Positions 1 through 7,092 are shown, counted from the stretch's first letter. The stretch is DNA of 10,034 nt from Euryarchaeota archaeon UBA88 (GCA_002499545.1 DAME01000039.1:1-10034), one strand, 5' to 3'. Numbers and translations: made by a program. The notes: a model not told the origin generated them from the letters alone.

Positions 1-1
1 C

Positions 2-988
2 ATCGGTACCGTTTTCTTCACCTCCGGTGGAGACAGTTTACTGTTCCAGCACCTGTTCTGGTTCTGTGGACATCCTGAAGTGTACGTGGTGATTGTCCCT
101 GCCTTCGGTATCGTTTCAGAAGTTCTCGCAACCAGTGCTCGACGCTCAATTTTCGGATACAAATCGATGGTTTTCGCCATGGCCGGTATCGGTGTTGTTG
201 GATTCGTCGTATGGGGCCATCACATGTTGACTTCGGGAATGGATCCGTTCTGGCGTGCCGCATTCATGATTATGACCATGCTTGTTGCGATTCCGACGGG
301 TGCGAAAATTTTCAATTGGCTTGCAACAATTTGGGGTGGAAGCCTCATCATGCGAACCCACACATTGTGGTCGCTTGGTTTCCTCATCACCTTCACCCTT
401 GGTGGAATTTCTGGAATGTTCTTCCCAGTTGCAGGTATGGACATGCACTTCCACGATTCATACTTCGTCGTAGCCCACTTCCACTACGTGTTCATCGGCG
501 GTACGGTCTTCGCTCTGTTCTCCGGTGTGTACTACTGGTACCCCAAGGCCACTGGACGAAAACTGGATGAAACCCTCGGGTTGTGGCACTTCCTGATTGG
601 ATTCTCTGCTTACAACGCTACGTTCTGGCCTATGCACGCTCTTGGAATCATGGGAATGCCTCGCCGTACACACAGTTACACCGTTGAAAGCGGCTTTGCC
701 GAGTACAACATGGCGGTCAGCATCTTCTCCTTCATCTTTGGATTGAGCCAACTCTTGTTGGTATGGAACATCATCAAGTCAAACCGCAGCGGTGAACCCG
801 CCGGAAACGACCCGTGGCAAGGCTGGTCTCTTGAATGGGCCACAACTTCGCCTCCTCCTACTCCTTCATTCCATGAAATTCCAACTCAGAAAGACATGAA
901 TGAACTGTACGGACACCACAAAGAATCTGGTAAGAAGTCTGCTGGAGAACGTCTGTGGACTGCGAAACCCAAGGGGGCGGAAGAATGA
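2..988 (+). CDS. coxA: Cytochrome c oxidase subunit I, A1-type (5'-truncated by window edge)
   Basis: This is the catalytic subunit of a heme-copper terminal oxidase, which reduces O2 to water and pumps protons across the cytoplasmic membrane. Only the last 328 residues are present; the reading frame is open from base 2, so the start lies upstream of the window. Numbering from the first visible codon, FCGHPEVY supplies the CuB ligand His24, the proton-channel Glu26 and Tyr28 of the His-Tyr crosslink; the Glu marks an A1-type enzyme. His73-His74 (GHHM) are the other CuB ligands. Thr99 and Lys102 (IPTGAK) fit the K-channel. HDSYFVVAHFH supplies the Mg-site pair (151-152), the heme a3 ligand His159 and the heme a ligand His161. 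GMPRR and a DPWQGWSLEW-type tail are also typical. The stop overlaps the next gene's start in an ATGA, so subunits I and III are probably translationally coupled. A subunit II gene is expected upstream but is not visible. Confidence 0.97.
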   Translation: MGTVFFTSGGDSLLFQHLFWFCGHPEVYVVIVPAFGIVSEVLATSARRSIFGYKSMVFAMAGIGVVGFVVWGHHMLTSGMDPFWRAAFMIMTMLVAIPTGAKIFNWLATIWGGSLIMRTHTLWSLGFLITFTLGGISGMFFPVAGMDMHFHDSYFVVAHFHYVFIGGTVFALFSGVYYWYPKATGRKLDETLGLWHFLIGFSAYNATFWPMHALGIMGMPRRTHSYTVESGFAEYNMAVSIFSFIFGLSQLLLVWNIIKSNRSGEPAGNDPWQGWSLEWATTSPPPTPSFHEIPTQKDMNELYGHHKESGKKSAGERLWTAKPKGAEE

Positions 989-2361
989 GTGGACAAGGCG
1001 CACACCTCGACAACAGTGTCTGGATGCGAGCTGTGGTGATGGGTGGAATCATCCTCACCATCGGTATTGTACTGTTTGGCGCCCTTGCCATCGGTGTAGC
1101 AGGGCAGAAGCAAATCGCATGGGATGACGCTGAGACTGCGTACCATGAAGCCGAGCACGACTACGAAGTGGCATACGAAAACTATACTATCGCTCTTGCT
1201 GAATTCGAAACTGGTAATACTACGCTGACCCAAGCAGATCTGGATGAACTCCACGACGAGTACGAGGATATGCATCACGCAGAAGAGGAAGCACATCACG
1301 ATGAAATCAAGGCACACTTGTCCTACCTTTCATACCGCGTTTCTGGAATCACCGTGTTGTTGATGTCCATCTCCTATGCATCGTTCATCGGTGTAGGTGG
1401 ATTCCTCAACGCCAGCAAACCGAATGCCGACCATGGCGACGGACATGATGACCATGACGAACATCACGGCTCTTCTACCCCGATTGTCTTCGCTTTCGGT
1501 ATCATGCTGTTCTTGATTGGTTTCCCGGATTTCGTGATTGCTTGCAAAGCACTGTTGAGCAGCGAAGTCACCGCTGACGTCTCGATGATGGCCTTGAGCA
1601 TGGTTGGGCTTGCCACCATCGTTGTGGCCATTGCAAATTGGTGGTTTGAAGATCTACCGTTCACCGGAAGTGGTGAGCAAATCGCGACCTCGTATCCGTT
1701 TGAGGGAGAACACATCCGTAAGGTTGGATTGTGGGTCTTCATCATGTCTGAAATCATGGTTTTCGCCACGTTCTTTTCCTCGTACCTTCGAATGCGAACA
1801 GAATGGTGTACTGACTGGGCTATTCGTGACGGCGTAGAGGCTTGTGCTGATGTTCCCGAAGGAACCGTCGTCACCGCTTCGGATTTACTTCGCTACGACG
1901 TTGCAACATTGATGCCCGGTGCAATCAACACCTTTGCTCTCATCATTTCGTCTTACACCATCGTTTTGGCACTGAAGACGGCGAAGGATACCAACTGGAA
2001 ACCCTCTACCGGATTCATGGGCAAACTCATGCCTACCCGTAAGGCAGCAGTGCGAAACTACCTCATCGCAACCCTCGCACTCGGTTCGCTGTTCATCGTG
2101 CTCAAGCTCGTTGAATGGAGTCATTTGGTCGCTGAAGGATTCGATATCGGAACCGTTCAAGGTTCGATTTTCTACATCGCAACCGGTGCTCACGGCCTGC
2201 ACGTTTTCATCGGTTTGCTGGTCATGCTGTACCTCGTGTTCAAGTCGGACACCGTTGGGTTCGACGAAAACAATGCTCAAGGAATTGAGTACTTTGGATT
2301 GTACTGGCACTTTGTTGATTTGGCTTGGGTTGTTATCTTCCCAGCATTCTATTTGTATTGA
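985..2361 (+). CDS. coxC: Cytochrome c oxidase subunit III with long N-terminal extension
   Basis: This is the accessory membrane subunit of the oxidase, which supports stability and proton uptake. The protein is 458 residues. The recognisable subunit III core begins near residue 245 (KVGLWVFIMSEIMVFATFF, with the conserved Glu256) and runs to the end, including FIVLKLVEW, a TGAHGLHVFIG segment and YWHFVDLAWVVIF: about five helices, like short bacterial subunit III proteins. The first 240 or so residues are extra: predicted helices near 14-38, 117-142, 166-190 and 198-219, an acidic possibly coiled-coil segment at 41-116, and a His/Asp-rich loop at 150-161 (HGDGHDDHDEHH). I chose the ATG at 985 because it forms an ATGA overlap with coxA; an in-frame GTG at 955 would lie further inside coxA. 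What the extension does is unknown; it may be a fused small subunit. Subunit III identity is secure. Confidence 0.93.
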   Translation: MSGQGAHLDNSVWMRAVVMGGIILTIGIVLFGALAIGVAGQKQIAWDDAETAYHEAEHDYEVAYENYTIALAEFETGNTTLTQADLDELHDEYEDMHHAEEEAHHDEIKAHLSYLSYRVSGITVLLMSISYASFIGVGGFLNASKPNADHGDGHDDHDEHHGSSTPIVFAFGIMLFLIGFPDFVIACKALLSSEVTADVSMMALSMVGLATIVVAIANWWFEDLPFTGSGEQIATSYPFEGEHIRKVGLWVFIMSEIMVFATFFSSYLRMRTEWCTDWAIRDGVEACADVPEGTVVTASDLLRYDVATLMPGAINTFALIISSYTIVLALKTAKDTNWKPSTGFMGKLMPTRKAAVRNYLIATLALGSLFIVLKLVEWSHLVAEGFDIGTVQGSIFYIATGAHGLHVFIGLLVMLYLVFKSDTVGFDENNAQGIEYFGLYWHFVDLAWVVIFPAFYLY

Positions 2362-2366
2362 GGTGA
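2360..2366 (+). promoter_or_regulatory. Strong Shine-Dalgarno site for coxD
   Basis: GAGGTGA is a seven-base match to the complement of the archaeal/bacterial 16S rRNA 3' end. It lies 4 nt before the ATG at 2371 and overlaps the TGA stop of coxC, so translation of subunit IV is probably coupled to that of subunit III. Confidence 0.7.
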
Positions 2367-2370
2367 AAAC

Positions 2371-2733
2371 ATGGGCGAACACATTGAATTTATGGGCAAA
2401 GATATCTACTTCTGGAACTTTATCGTTCTGATGTTCTTCACACTGTTTGAGGTTGGAGCCGTGTTCTTCGAAACAATCCCCTTCACCGAGATTGAGATCA
2501 CGAAACTCGCAGTATGGGGCATCCTGATTGTCGTTGGAATCATCAAGGGCTACGGCATTGCTGCCTTTTTCATGCACTTGCGTGATGACCCACGAATCTA
2601 CACTCGTACGGCGCTGTTTCCGGTTTTGTTTGTACTGCTGATGCTTTGGGGTATTGGTCTTTCTAACCCAGCCGGTGTTACCGACCTTCCAAGCTGGTGC
2701 ACACCAAACTGGGATTACGCAACGACCCGCTGA
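2371..2733 (+). CDS. coxD: Cytochrome c oxidase subunit IV (prokaryotic type)
   Basis: This is a small membrane subunit of the heme-copper oxidase, thought to help assembly or stability rather than catalysis. The protein is 120 residues with three predicted helices near 13-33, 44-68 and 80-98, the usual size and layout of the prokaryotic COX4/CyoD-like family. The family signature is visible at the end of helix 2: a Lys in the membrane (Lys59) followed by FFMHLRDD (66-73), which compares with the FMHL(K/R) pattern of these subunits. The C-terminus adds a short external tail with one Cys (Cys110). It follows coxC by nine bases with a strong ribosome binding site, so coxA, coxC and coxD form one transcription unit. 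The subunit IV call rests on position, topology and the FMHLR motif. Confidence 0.85.
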   Translation: MGEHIEFMGKDIYFWNFIVLMFFTLFEVGAVFFETIPFTEIEITKLAVWGILIVVGIIKGYGIAAFFMHLRDDPRIYTRTALFPVLFVLLMLWGIGLSNPAGVTDLPSWCTPNWDYATTR

Positions 2734-2786
2734 TGCATCCAACATCATTCGCAAAGTCTTGATAACCTCGGCATTGAGGCAAGACC

Positions 2787-4322
2787 ATGAACCGAAGAAC
2801 CTTCCTCACCGCTTTGGTCGCATCGTTCCTTCTTGTTGCAGCATTACCGACCTCCTCCGCCTATATTGGGCATCAATTGTCGCGTGCAGACGTCGCAGAT
2901 TTCTCATTGACAGATCAAAACAACAGCGAGTTTAATTTTTCCCAGAATGCAGAAAAAGTCAACGTCGTTTCCTTCATTTTTACATCGTGTCCTGACGTGT
3001 GCCCCGTGATTACCCAATCGTTGAAGCAAGTTCAGATGGGCCTGTCTGAAGAGGATTCAAACGACGTTCAATTTGTTTCAATTACGGTTGATCCCCGCCA
3101 TGATACTCCAGAGCGACTGCACGAATACACGCAATTACACGGTGTTGAATGGCCGCACCTGACCGGTGAACAATCACTGCTTGAGGATGCCTATGCAACC
3201 TTTGGTATTCTGGTCGACGAAATCGTCATCGAGGCTCACATTTCAAACACTGAACCCACAGTGACCTATGTGGATACCAACAACAGTACGACAGAACTGA
3301 TGTTCTCCCCCACTGGATGGACGCTCCACCAATCAATCGTCGATTCGGCGAATTGGACCGTGAATGCATCAGACAGTGAATACGGACACTTCATCACCTC
3401 TATTGAGGGCTTTGAAGCGCCATCTGATTCATCTTGGTGGTGGAGTCTCTTGCTGTTTAACACCTCTTCCATGACGTGGGAAGAATCCCCAGTCGGCATC
3501 GATTCAGTCAACGCACTGGACCATCCACACCTGGCTTGGGCGGCTTCTATTGCCAACCACTCCGGACTTGAACATCCCAGTGGAGATGACGCTTCGATGC
3601 AGATTGTGTTCCCGGACAGCACGACGGCCAATCACACCATGAGTGAATTCAATGCCTGGCATCTTTCGATGGGAGCATTCGCAGGTGCGGACATCAATAC
3701 CTCGATGCCGTCAAGTCAGTATGGGCATTACATGGATTCCATTGATGACGTGACTGGACCTTCGGATTCTTCATGGTGGTGGAACCTCTTCGTGTGGAAT
3801 CAATCATCCGATTCTTGGGACACGTCCGATGTTGGTATGGACGGTTTAGTTGACCCGCCTCATATCGCTTGGGCACCAAGTAGTGTGAACCAAACAGACA
3901 TACCAACTCCCGATGCATTCCGTCCATCGTCCAGTCAATCAAATCCAATGATCTGTAACGGTAAAGGATGGGAGATGGGCTCGGGTGCTGGAAAACACTG
4001 CATGTGTGATGAAGGATACGAATGGGCAGAAGACGACCGACTTTCGTGCGTGAGCACTGGAGAAAACGAGCAGGAGTTCTCAGTTGGACATTCAAGCATC
4101 ACCTACATTCTCAAAGGTATGAAGCCAATTGTGGCTTGGACTGGAGATGATTGGAAAGCAGATGATTTCCTCGAAGATATTGAACGTGTCCTCGGTACAT
4201 ACTCCTCGGCCTCGGACGTTGACTCACTACCAGGGATGACGCTTCTTATCGCCCTTTCAGGCATCAGTATGGCGGCAATTGTCGTTCGCGTCGGCGTAGA
4301 CAGCGAAGAAGATGAAGCGTAA
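2787..4322 (+). CDS. SCO1/SenC-type copper chaperone with a large domain insert, membrane anchored
   Basis: SCO proteins deliver copper to the CuA site of cytochrome c oxidase outside the membrane, which fits a gene directly behind cox genes. The protein is 511 residues; SCO proteins are usually about 200-300. A signal peptide covers roughly 1-25. The first SCO half (35-150) has the copper-binding CPDVC (Cys68, Cys72) and SITVDPRHDTPERL. The second half comes only near 428-470: FSVGHSSITYIL, with His435 at the place of the third copper ligand, then a GDDWKADDFLEDI helix. Between them sit two related Trp-rich repeats (about 159-253 and 272-366, both containing PSDSSWWW) and a four-Cys motif (390-421). 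The repeats resemble DUF4430/transcobalamin C-terminal domains, from memory only. One helix (483-502) anchors the C-terminus. Start: ATG at 2787 with GAGG seven bases upstream. It could share the cox transcript (53-bp gap). Confidence 0.87.
   Translation: MNRRTFLTALVASFLLVAALPTSSAYIGHQLSRADVADFSLTDQNNSEFNFSQNAEKVNVVSFIFTSCPDVCPVITQSLKQVQMGLSEEDSNDVQFVSITVDPRHDTPERLHEYTQLHGVEWPHLTGEQSLLEDAYATFGILVDEIVIEAHISNTEPTVTYVDTNNSTTELMFSPTGWTLHQSIVDSANWTVNASDSEYGHFITSIEGFEAPSDSSWWWSLLLFNTSSMTWEESPVGIDSVNALDHPHLAWAASIANHSGLEHPSGDDASMQIVFPDSTTANHTMSEFNAWHLSMGAFAGADINTSMPSSQYGHYMDSIDDVTGPSDSSWWWNLFVWNQSSDSWDTSDVGMDGLVDPPHIAWAPSSVNQTDIPTPDAFRPSSSQSNPMICNGKGWEMGSGAGKHCMCDEGYEWAEDDRLSCVSTGENEQEFSVGHSSITYILKGMKPIVAWTGDDWKADDFLEDIERVLGTYSSASDVDSLPGMTLLIALSGISMAAIVVRVGVDSEEDEA
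3261..3545 (+). repeat. Internal protein repeat 1 of the SCO-like protein
   Basis: Residues about 159-253 of the SCO-like protein. The core runs from YGHFITSIEG through PSDSSWWWSL to SPVGID and PHLAWAAS. It aligns with repeat 2 at a constant offset of 113 residues over the conserved middle. The two copies differ at DNA level, so the duplication is old. The pattern (YGxxxxSI, a Trp cluster, then VGID and a W near the end) recalls DUF4430/transcobalamin-like domains; this assignment is tentative. Confidence 0.75.
3600..3884 (+). repeat. Internal protein repeat 2 of the SCO-like protein
   Basis: Residues about 272-366 of the SCO-like protein. The core runs from YGHYMDSIDD through PSDSSWWWNL to SDVGMD and PHIAWAPS. 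Relative to repeat 1, the YGH, SI, PSDSSWWW, VG-D and PH-AWA-S positions are kept while the surrounding residues vary. Several Asn-x-Ser/Thr sequons lie in both copies, as expected for a protein exposed outside an archaeal cell. Confidence 0.75.
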
Positions 4323-4385
4323 GCCTCATATTGAGAGCGCAACCGACCTGTAGTTGCGATAAGGGGTCTTGTATCCTAACTCGAT

Positions 4386-4471
4386 GCAGAGGTCGCATAG
4401 CCCGGTATTGCGGTGGACTTGAAATCCACTGTCCCTTGGACGCGGGGGTTCGAATCCCTCTCTCTGCGCCA
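4386..4471 (+). tRNA. tRNA-Ser (anticodon UGA), CCA encoded
   Basis: The sequence folds as a class II tRNA. The acceptor stem GCAGAGG (4386-4392) pairs with TCTCTGC (4461-4467), with one G-U pair, followed by discriminator G and an encoded CCA (4469-4471). The anticodon arm is GTGGA-CTTGAAA-TCCAC (4413-4429), giving anticodon TGA at 4420-4422, which reads UCA and related serine codons. The long variable arm has a four-base stem (GTCC-CTT-GGAC, 4431-4441), a serine tRNA hallmark. The T arm is GGGGG-TTCGAAT-CCCTC (4444-4460). The D arm is short (GCA/TGC). No intron is present. It sits between the SCO-like and lipobox genes on the same strand. Confidence 0.95.
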
Positions 4472-4491
4472 ATGACCCTTCATGCGATGAG

Positions 4492-4497
4492 TTTTTT
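4492..4497 (+). terminator. Oligo-T tract after tRNA-Ser
   Basis: A run of six T starts about 20 bases after the encoded CCA and has no hairpin before it. Archaeal RNA polymerase can stop at oligo-T tracts, so this is a plausible end for the tRNA transcript. It is a short run and could be chance. Confidence 0.35.
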
Positions 4498-4547
4498 CAA
4501 GCATCAGCATGGAAGAGTTCTCAAACTACTGCTTCCCTCGTTAGTTC

Positions 4548-6029
4548 ATGCGCGGGGTTCGTTTCGTCCTCATCCTCTCTCTGATGATGCTTCTTGCTGG
4601 GTGTCTTGGGCCATCTACATCCTCGTGGGGCACCGGTTCAGGCTCGATGAGTGTTGATGCTTCGATGAGTACTGTCACCACCAGCCTTGGAGATGAGGCA
4701 ATGGAATTCGCCAACCTTGAGCCAGTAGGATGCGTTCCGGATTCTGGTGAACTCGGCGTCAACCAATCAGCAGAGGTTTCATTTGAGGGCTATTTGGCAG
4801 CAAGTCACTTTTATTCCTCGCATTCCTCGTTAGGTGGTGCCTCTGGATTAGATCACGGCGTGGCCGCAAGCGTCGCTATTGAATCGATGTCGTTCTCCCA
4901 GGCCGGTGAATATCAAGACGGCGAAGGACCGAGAATCGACGTCAAAAGTTGGGACATGCCACTCAATCCTGATACCGGAACGGGGACCGCAGATTTAGAC
5001 GAGATTGACCAAGATTCATCTTCTCAATGGTACATTCTCGGACTCATTCCGACCACTGAAAACATTCACGAGGGACTGGTCGCTTTGGATGAGTGGCATC
5101 AATCCATCCGCATCAGTGGTTACCTTGTCAAAAGCAGCACGAGTGGAAATTCGGCTGGATATTATTCATCCACCTATCATGAGGCTTCAACAGATTGCAG
5201 TCTTTCAATCGGTTCCACCAACAAGGAGACATTGTTCGTCTTCGTAACGAGCGTTGTCTTGGAAGGCGGTACCATAAGTTCAGACGGGGAATCAAACGAC
5301 GAATGGGTTCACGGTGACGTTCCATTCCTTGGACGAACCGGTTACATCTTGTTTGCTCTTGTCGTCGGCATTGGTGGCTCTATTGGTGCATTCATTCTGT
5401 CGAAAATGTTCGTTATGCAGGGGGCTCGCTCGTCGATGAAAGTGTTGTTGGGCAAGGCAGGGATGGACACCATCAAGCAGGTGAAGAAAGATATCAAAGA
5501 GGCCAAGTCAGCCGGATTGGTATCTCCCACTGAACGTAAAAAAGAAGCGAGCAAGGCAGACTCCCGGTCTAAACCTCCTCAAAAGTCGCAGAAAAGCGAA
5601 CCTGCTTTGGCCGGGTTTGACTTGGACAGTGTTCTTTCCTCGGCACCAAGTATGGGTGCCAGCAATGAATTTGGTGGAGGGGCTTCATCAGTTGTGGCTA
5701 CGGTTGAGTCGCAGGACATGGAAGATGAAATCCGCCAACAAGAGGTTCAATCCTCCGCTCCAGTCCAATCCTCGTTTGTTCCACCTCAACAAGTCCGCAG
5801 CACAGTGACTTCAAGTCAACCAAGTGCGCCTGTTCGTGAGCACTTCACTTCCTCCGCACCTCCCAGCAAAAAGTCATCACCGCCTACCAAGAAGAAGGCA
5901 GTTCGTAAGCGGAAGACAACCCCAACCCGCGTCGTGGAAGCCGAAGACGATGTGGCGCCAGTGCCAAGCCAACCGGCGCGCCAAACCTTTGAAGAGCCTG
6001 AAGAAGAGTTCTCAGACTTCTCTTTTTGA
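4548..6029 (+). CDS. Cell-surface protein with lipobox, external domain, one membrane helix and low-complexity cytoplasmic tail
   Basis: No named function is recognised. The 493-residue protein starts with a signal peptide ending in the lipobox LAGC (16-19), so Cys19 may be lipid-modified. The external part (20-262) has two Cys (62 and 217) that could form a disulfide. The stretch QWYILGLIPTTENI (160-173) followed by IRISGYLVKSS (187-197) and a later Cys loosely resembles an uncharacterised bacterial secreted family with an IPA(N/D)-type motif before RGYLV; this is from memory. A helix at about 265-289 crosses the membrane. The tail (290-493) begins with a helical basic segment (KQVKKDIKEAK) and continues as Ser/Pro/Gln-rich sequence with a Lys/Arg block (441-457) and a final acidic-aromatic end (EEPEEEFSDFSF). 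The ATG at 4548 is chosen because the signal peptide follows it at once; no Shine-Dalgarno is seen. Its 3' end touches the convergent kinase gene. Confidence 0.85.
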   Translation: MRGVRFVLILSLMMLLAGCLGPSTSSWGTGSGSMSVDASMSTVTTSLGDEAMEFANLEPVGCVPDSGELGVNQSAEVSFEGYLAASHFYSSHSSLGGASGLDHGVAASVAIESMSFSQAGEYQDGEGPRIDVKSWDMPLNPDTGTGTADLDEIDQDSSSQWYILGLIPTTENIHEGLVALDEWHQSIRISGYLVKSSTSGNSAGYYSSTYHEASTDCSLSIGSTNKETLFVFVTSVVLEGGTISSDGESNDEWVHGDVPFLGRTGYILFALVVGIGGSIGAFILSKMFVMQGARSSMKVLLGKAGMDTIKQVKKDIKEAKSAGLVSPTERKKEASKADSRSKPPQKSQKSEPALAGFDLDSVLSSAPSMGASNEFGGGASSVVATVESQDMEDEIRQQEVQSSAPVQSSFVPPQQVRSTVTSSQPSAPVREHFTSSAPPSKKSSPPTKKKAVRKRKTTPTRVVEAEDDVAPVPSQPARQTFEEPEEEFSDFSF

Positions 6030-7070
6030 TTAGACGATAATGGCGACTGCCCCGGGCAACACTTCCATTTTGATTGGTGTAGAGCCAATGTTCTCCCCAT
6101 CAACGTTGATTGCCGTTGGTTTTGGCGTTGAGATTTCAAGCGTTTTGAACCGGTAATAATCGACCATCGGGTGAAACACGTGTCTGCCTTCGGTTTTGAG
6201 TTGGCCAAACGCTTTCAATATCTGTCCTCGCTTCATTTTTTTCAAAATTCCAATATCCATTTTTCCGTCATCAAGCGTAGCTCCAGGTGCCAGCGGGAGT
6301 AGCGAGCCACCCGTTTGGCTGTTTTGAATCAGGAATAGCGTGAAGTCATCTTCGAATGAAACACCGTCGATGGTCAAGGTTGCATGCCGACGATTGTTGG
6401 CCATGATGGCCATCAAGATGCCGACATCGTAGCGCATTGGACCCATCCAGCGCATTTTTTCGGCTTTGATTGTTGAATCAACTCCGAGACCCCAGGTGAC
6501 GAGGTTTGCGCTGTATCTGGTTAAGTGGCCCTGTTCACTACCCGGAAGCCCTGCAACCATGTCGACTTTGGCAAGGTCGAGGTGCTGAAAATTACCATTA
6601 CAGATCCGATGAATAGCTTCCTCGGTGTTCTGGATCTTGAGGTCGTTGGCCATCGAATTACCGGTACCTGCCGGAATAAGGCCTATTCGACACTGAGATT
6701 TTGCTTGCATGAGGCCTGTTATTACTTCAGATAGACTACCATCGCCACCTACTACAGCCACCACGTCAGTCGTTTCAGTGGTTAGATGCGCCGCTAATTC
6801 AATCAGTTGACCCGAAGAGGCTGAAACGTGGGTAGTCACTTTGATTGATTTTTTTTCGAAGGTTGTTTTTGCTTGTTGGGCGATGCTCTCGCCCTGCTTT
6901 TTTCCTGAAAAGGGGTTGACCATGAGATGAATAACGTTCACGTCGCCGCCTTGGTTGGTGTCTTTCGAGAACACGTCAGCATAAATTGGGCGGTAAACAC
7001 CCTTCCTTTTCTTGGTGGTCAAGTCGGGCACAAACTCGATTATACTCGGTCCGTCACCGCTTGAGGTCAT
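6030..7070 (-). CDS. Diacylglycerol kinase family lipid kinase (DAGKc / YegS-like)
   Basis: The likely role is ATP-dependent phosphorylation of a lipid alcohol such as diacylglycerol, or an archaeal ether-lipid equivalent, at the inner membrane face. Substrate is not deducible from sequence. With the start used here (346 residues), motifs run in family order: NPFSGKKQG (52-60, nucleotide-binding), VVGGDGSLSEV (106-116, the GGDG signature) and IPAGTGNSMA (132-141). The C-terminal beta-sandwich domain has APGATLDDGKMD (261-272) and INVDGE (321-326), both typical of YegS/DgkB relatives. The start is uncertain: in-frame ATGs lie at 7214, 7130 and 7070. I chose 7070 because it leaves 96 bp to the divergent ribD and has a TATTCATT box 30 bp upstream; 7130 remains possible. 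About 40 residues precede the kinase core. Its stop directly abuts the surface-protein stop. Confidence 0.9.
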   Translation of the reverse strand: MTSSGDGPSIIEFVPDLTTKKRKGVYRPIYADVFSKDTNQGGDVNVIHLMVNPFSGKKQGESIAQQAKTTFEKKSIKVTTHVSASSGQLIELAAHLTTETTDVVAVVGGDGSLSEVITGLMQAKSQCRIGLIPAGTGNSMANDLKIQNTEEAIHRICNGNFQHLDLAKVDMVAGLPGSEQGHLTRYSANLVTWGLGVDSTIKAEKMRWMGPMRYDVGILMAIMANNRRHATLTIDGVSFEDDFTLFLIQNSQTGGSLLPLAPGATLDDGKMDIGILKKMKRGQILKAFGQLKTEGRHVFHPMVDYYRFKTLEISTPKPTAINVDGENIGSTPIKMEVLPGAVAIIV

Positions 7071-7092
7071 GCTCTGCGATAGGGGTTGGATG

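Noticed and set aside
955..984. Upstream GTG that would lengthen subunit III by ten residues
   Set aside because: The ATG at 985 gives the usual ATGA overlap with coxA, and the extra residues come from inside coxA without any family resemblance.
1885..2754. A 289-residue open frame on the minus strand across coxC and coxD
   Set aside because: It lies opposite secure oxidase genes, has composition typical of an antisense shadow and shows no recognisable domain.
4339..4359. CGCAAC-N9-GTTGCG inverted repeat after the SCO-like gene, considered as a terminator
   Set aside because: The stem is only six pairs, the loop is nine bases and no T-tract follows. It may be chance.
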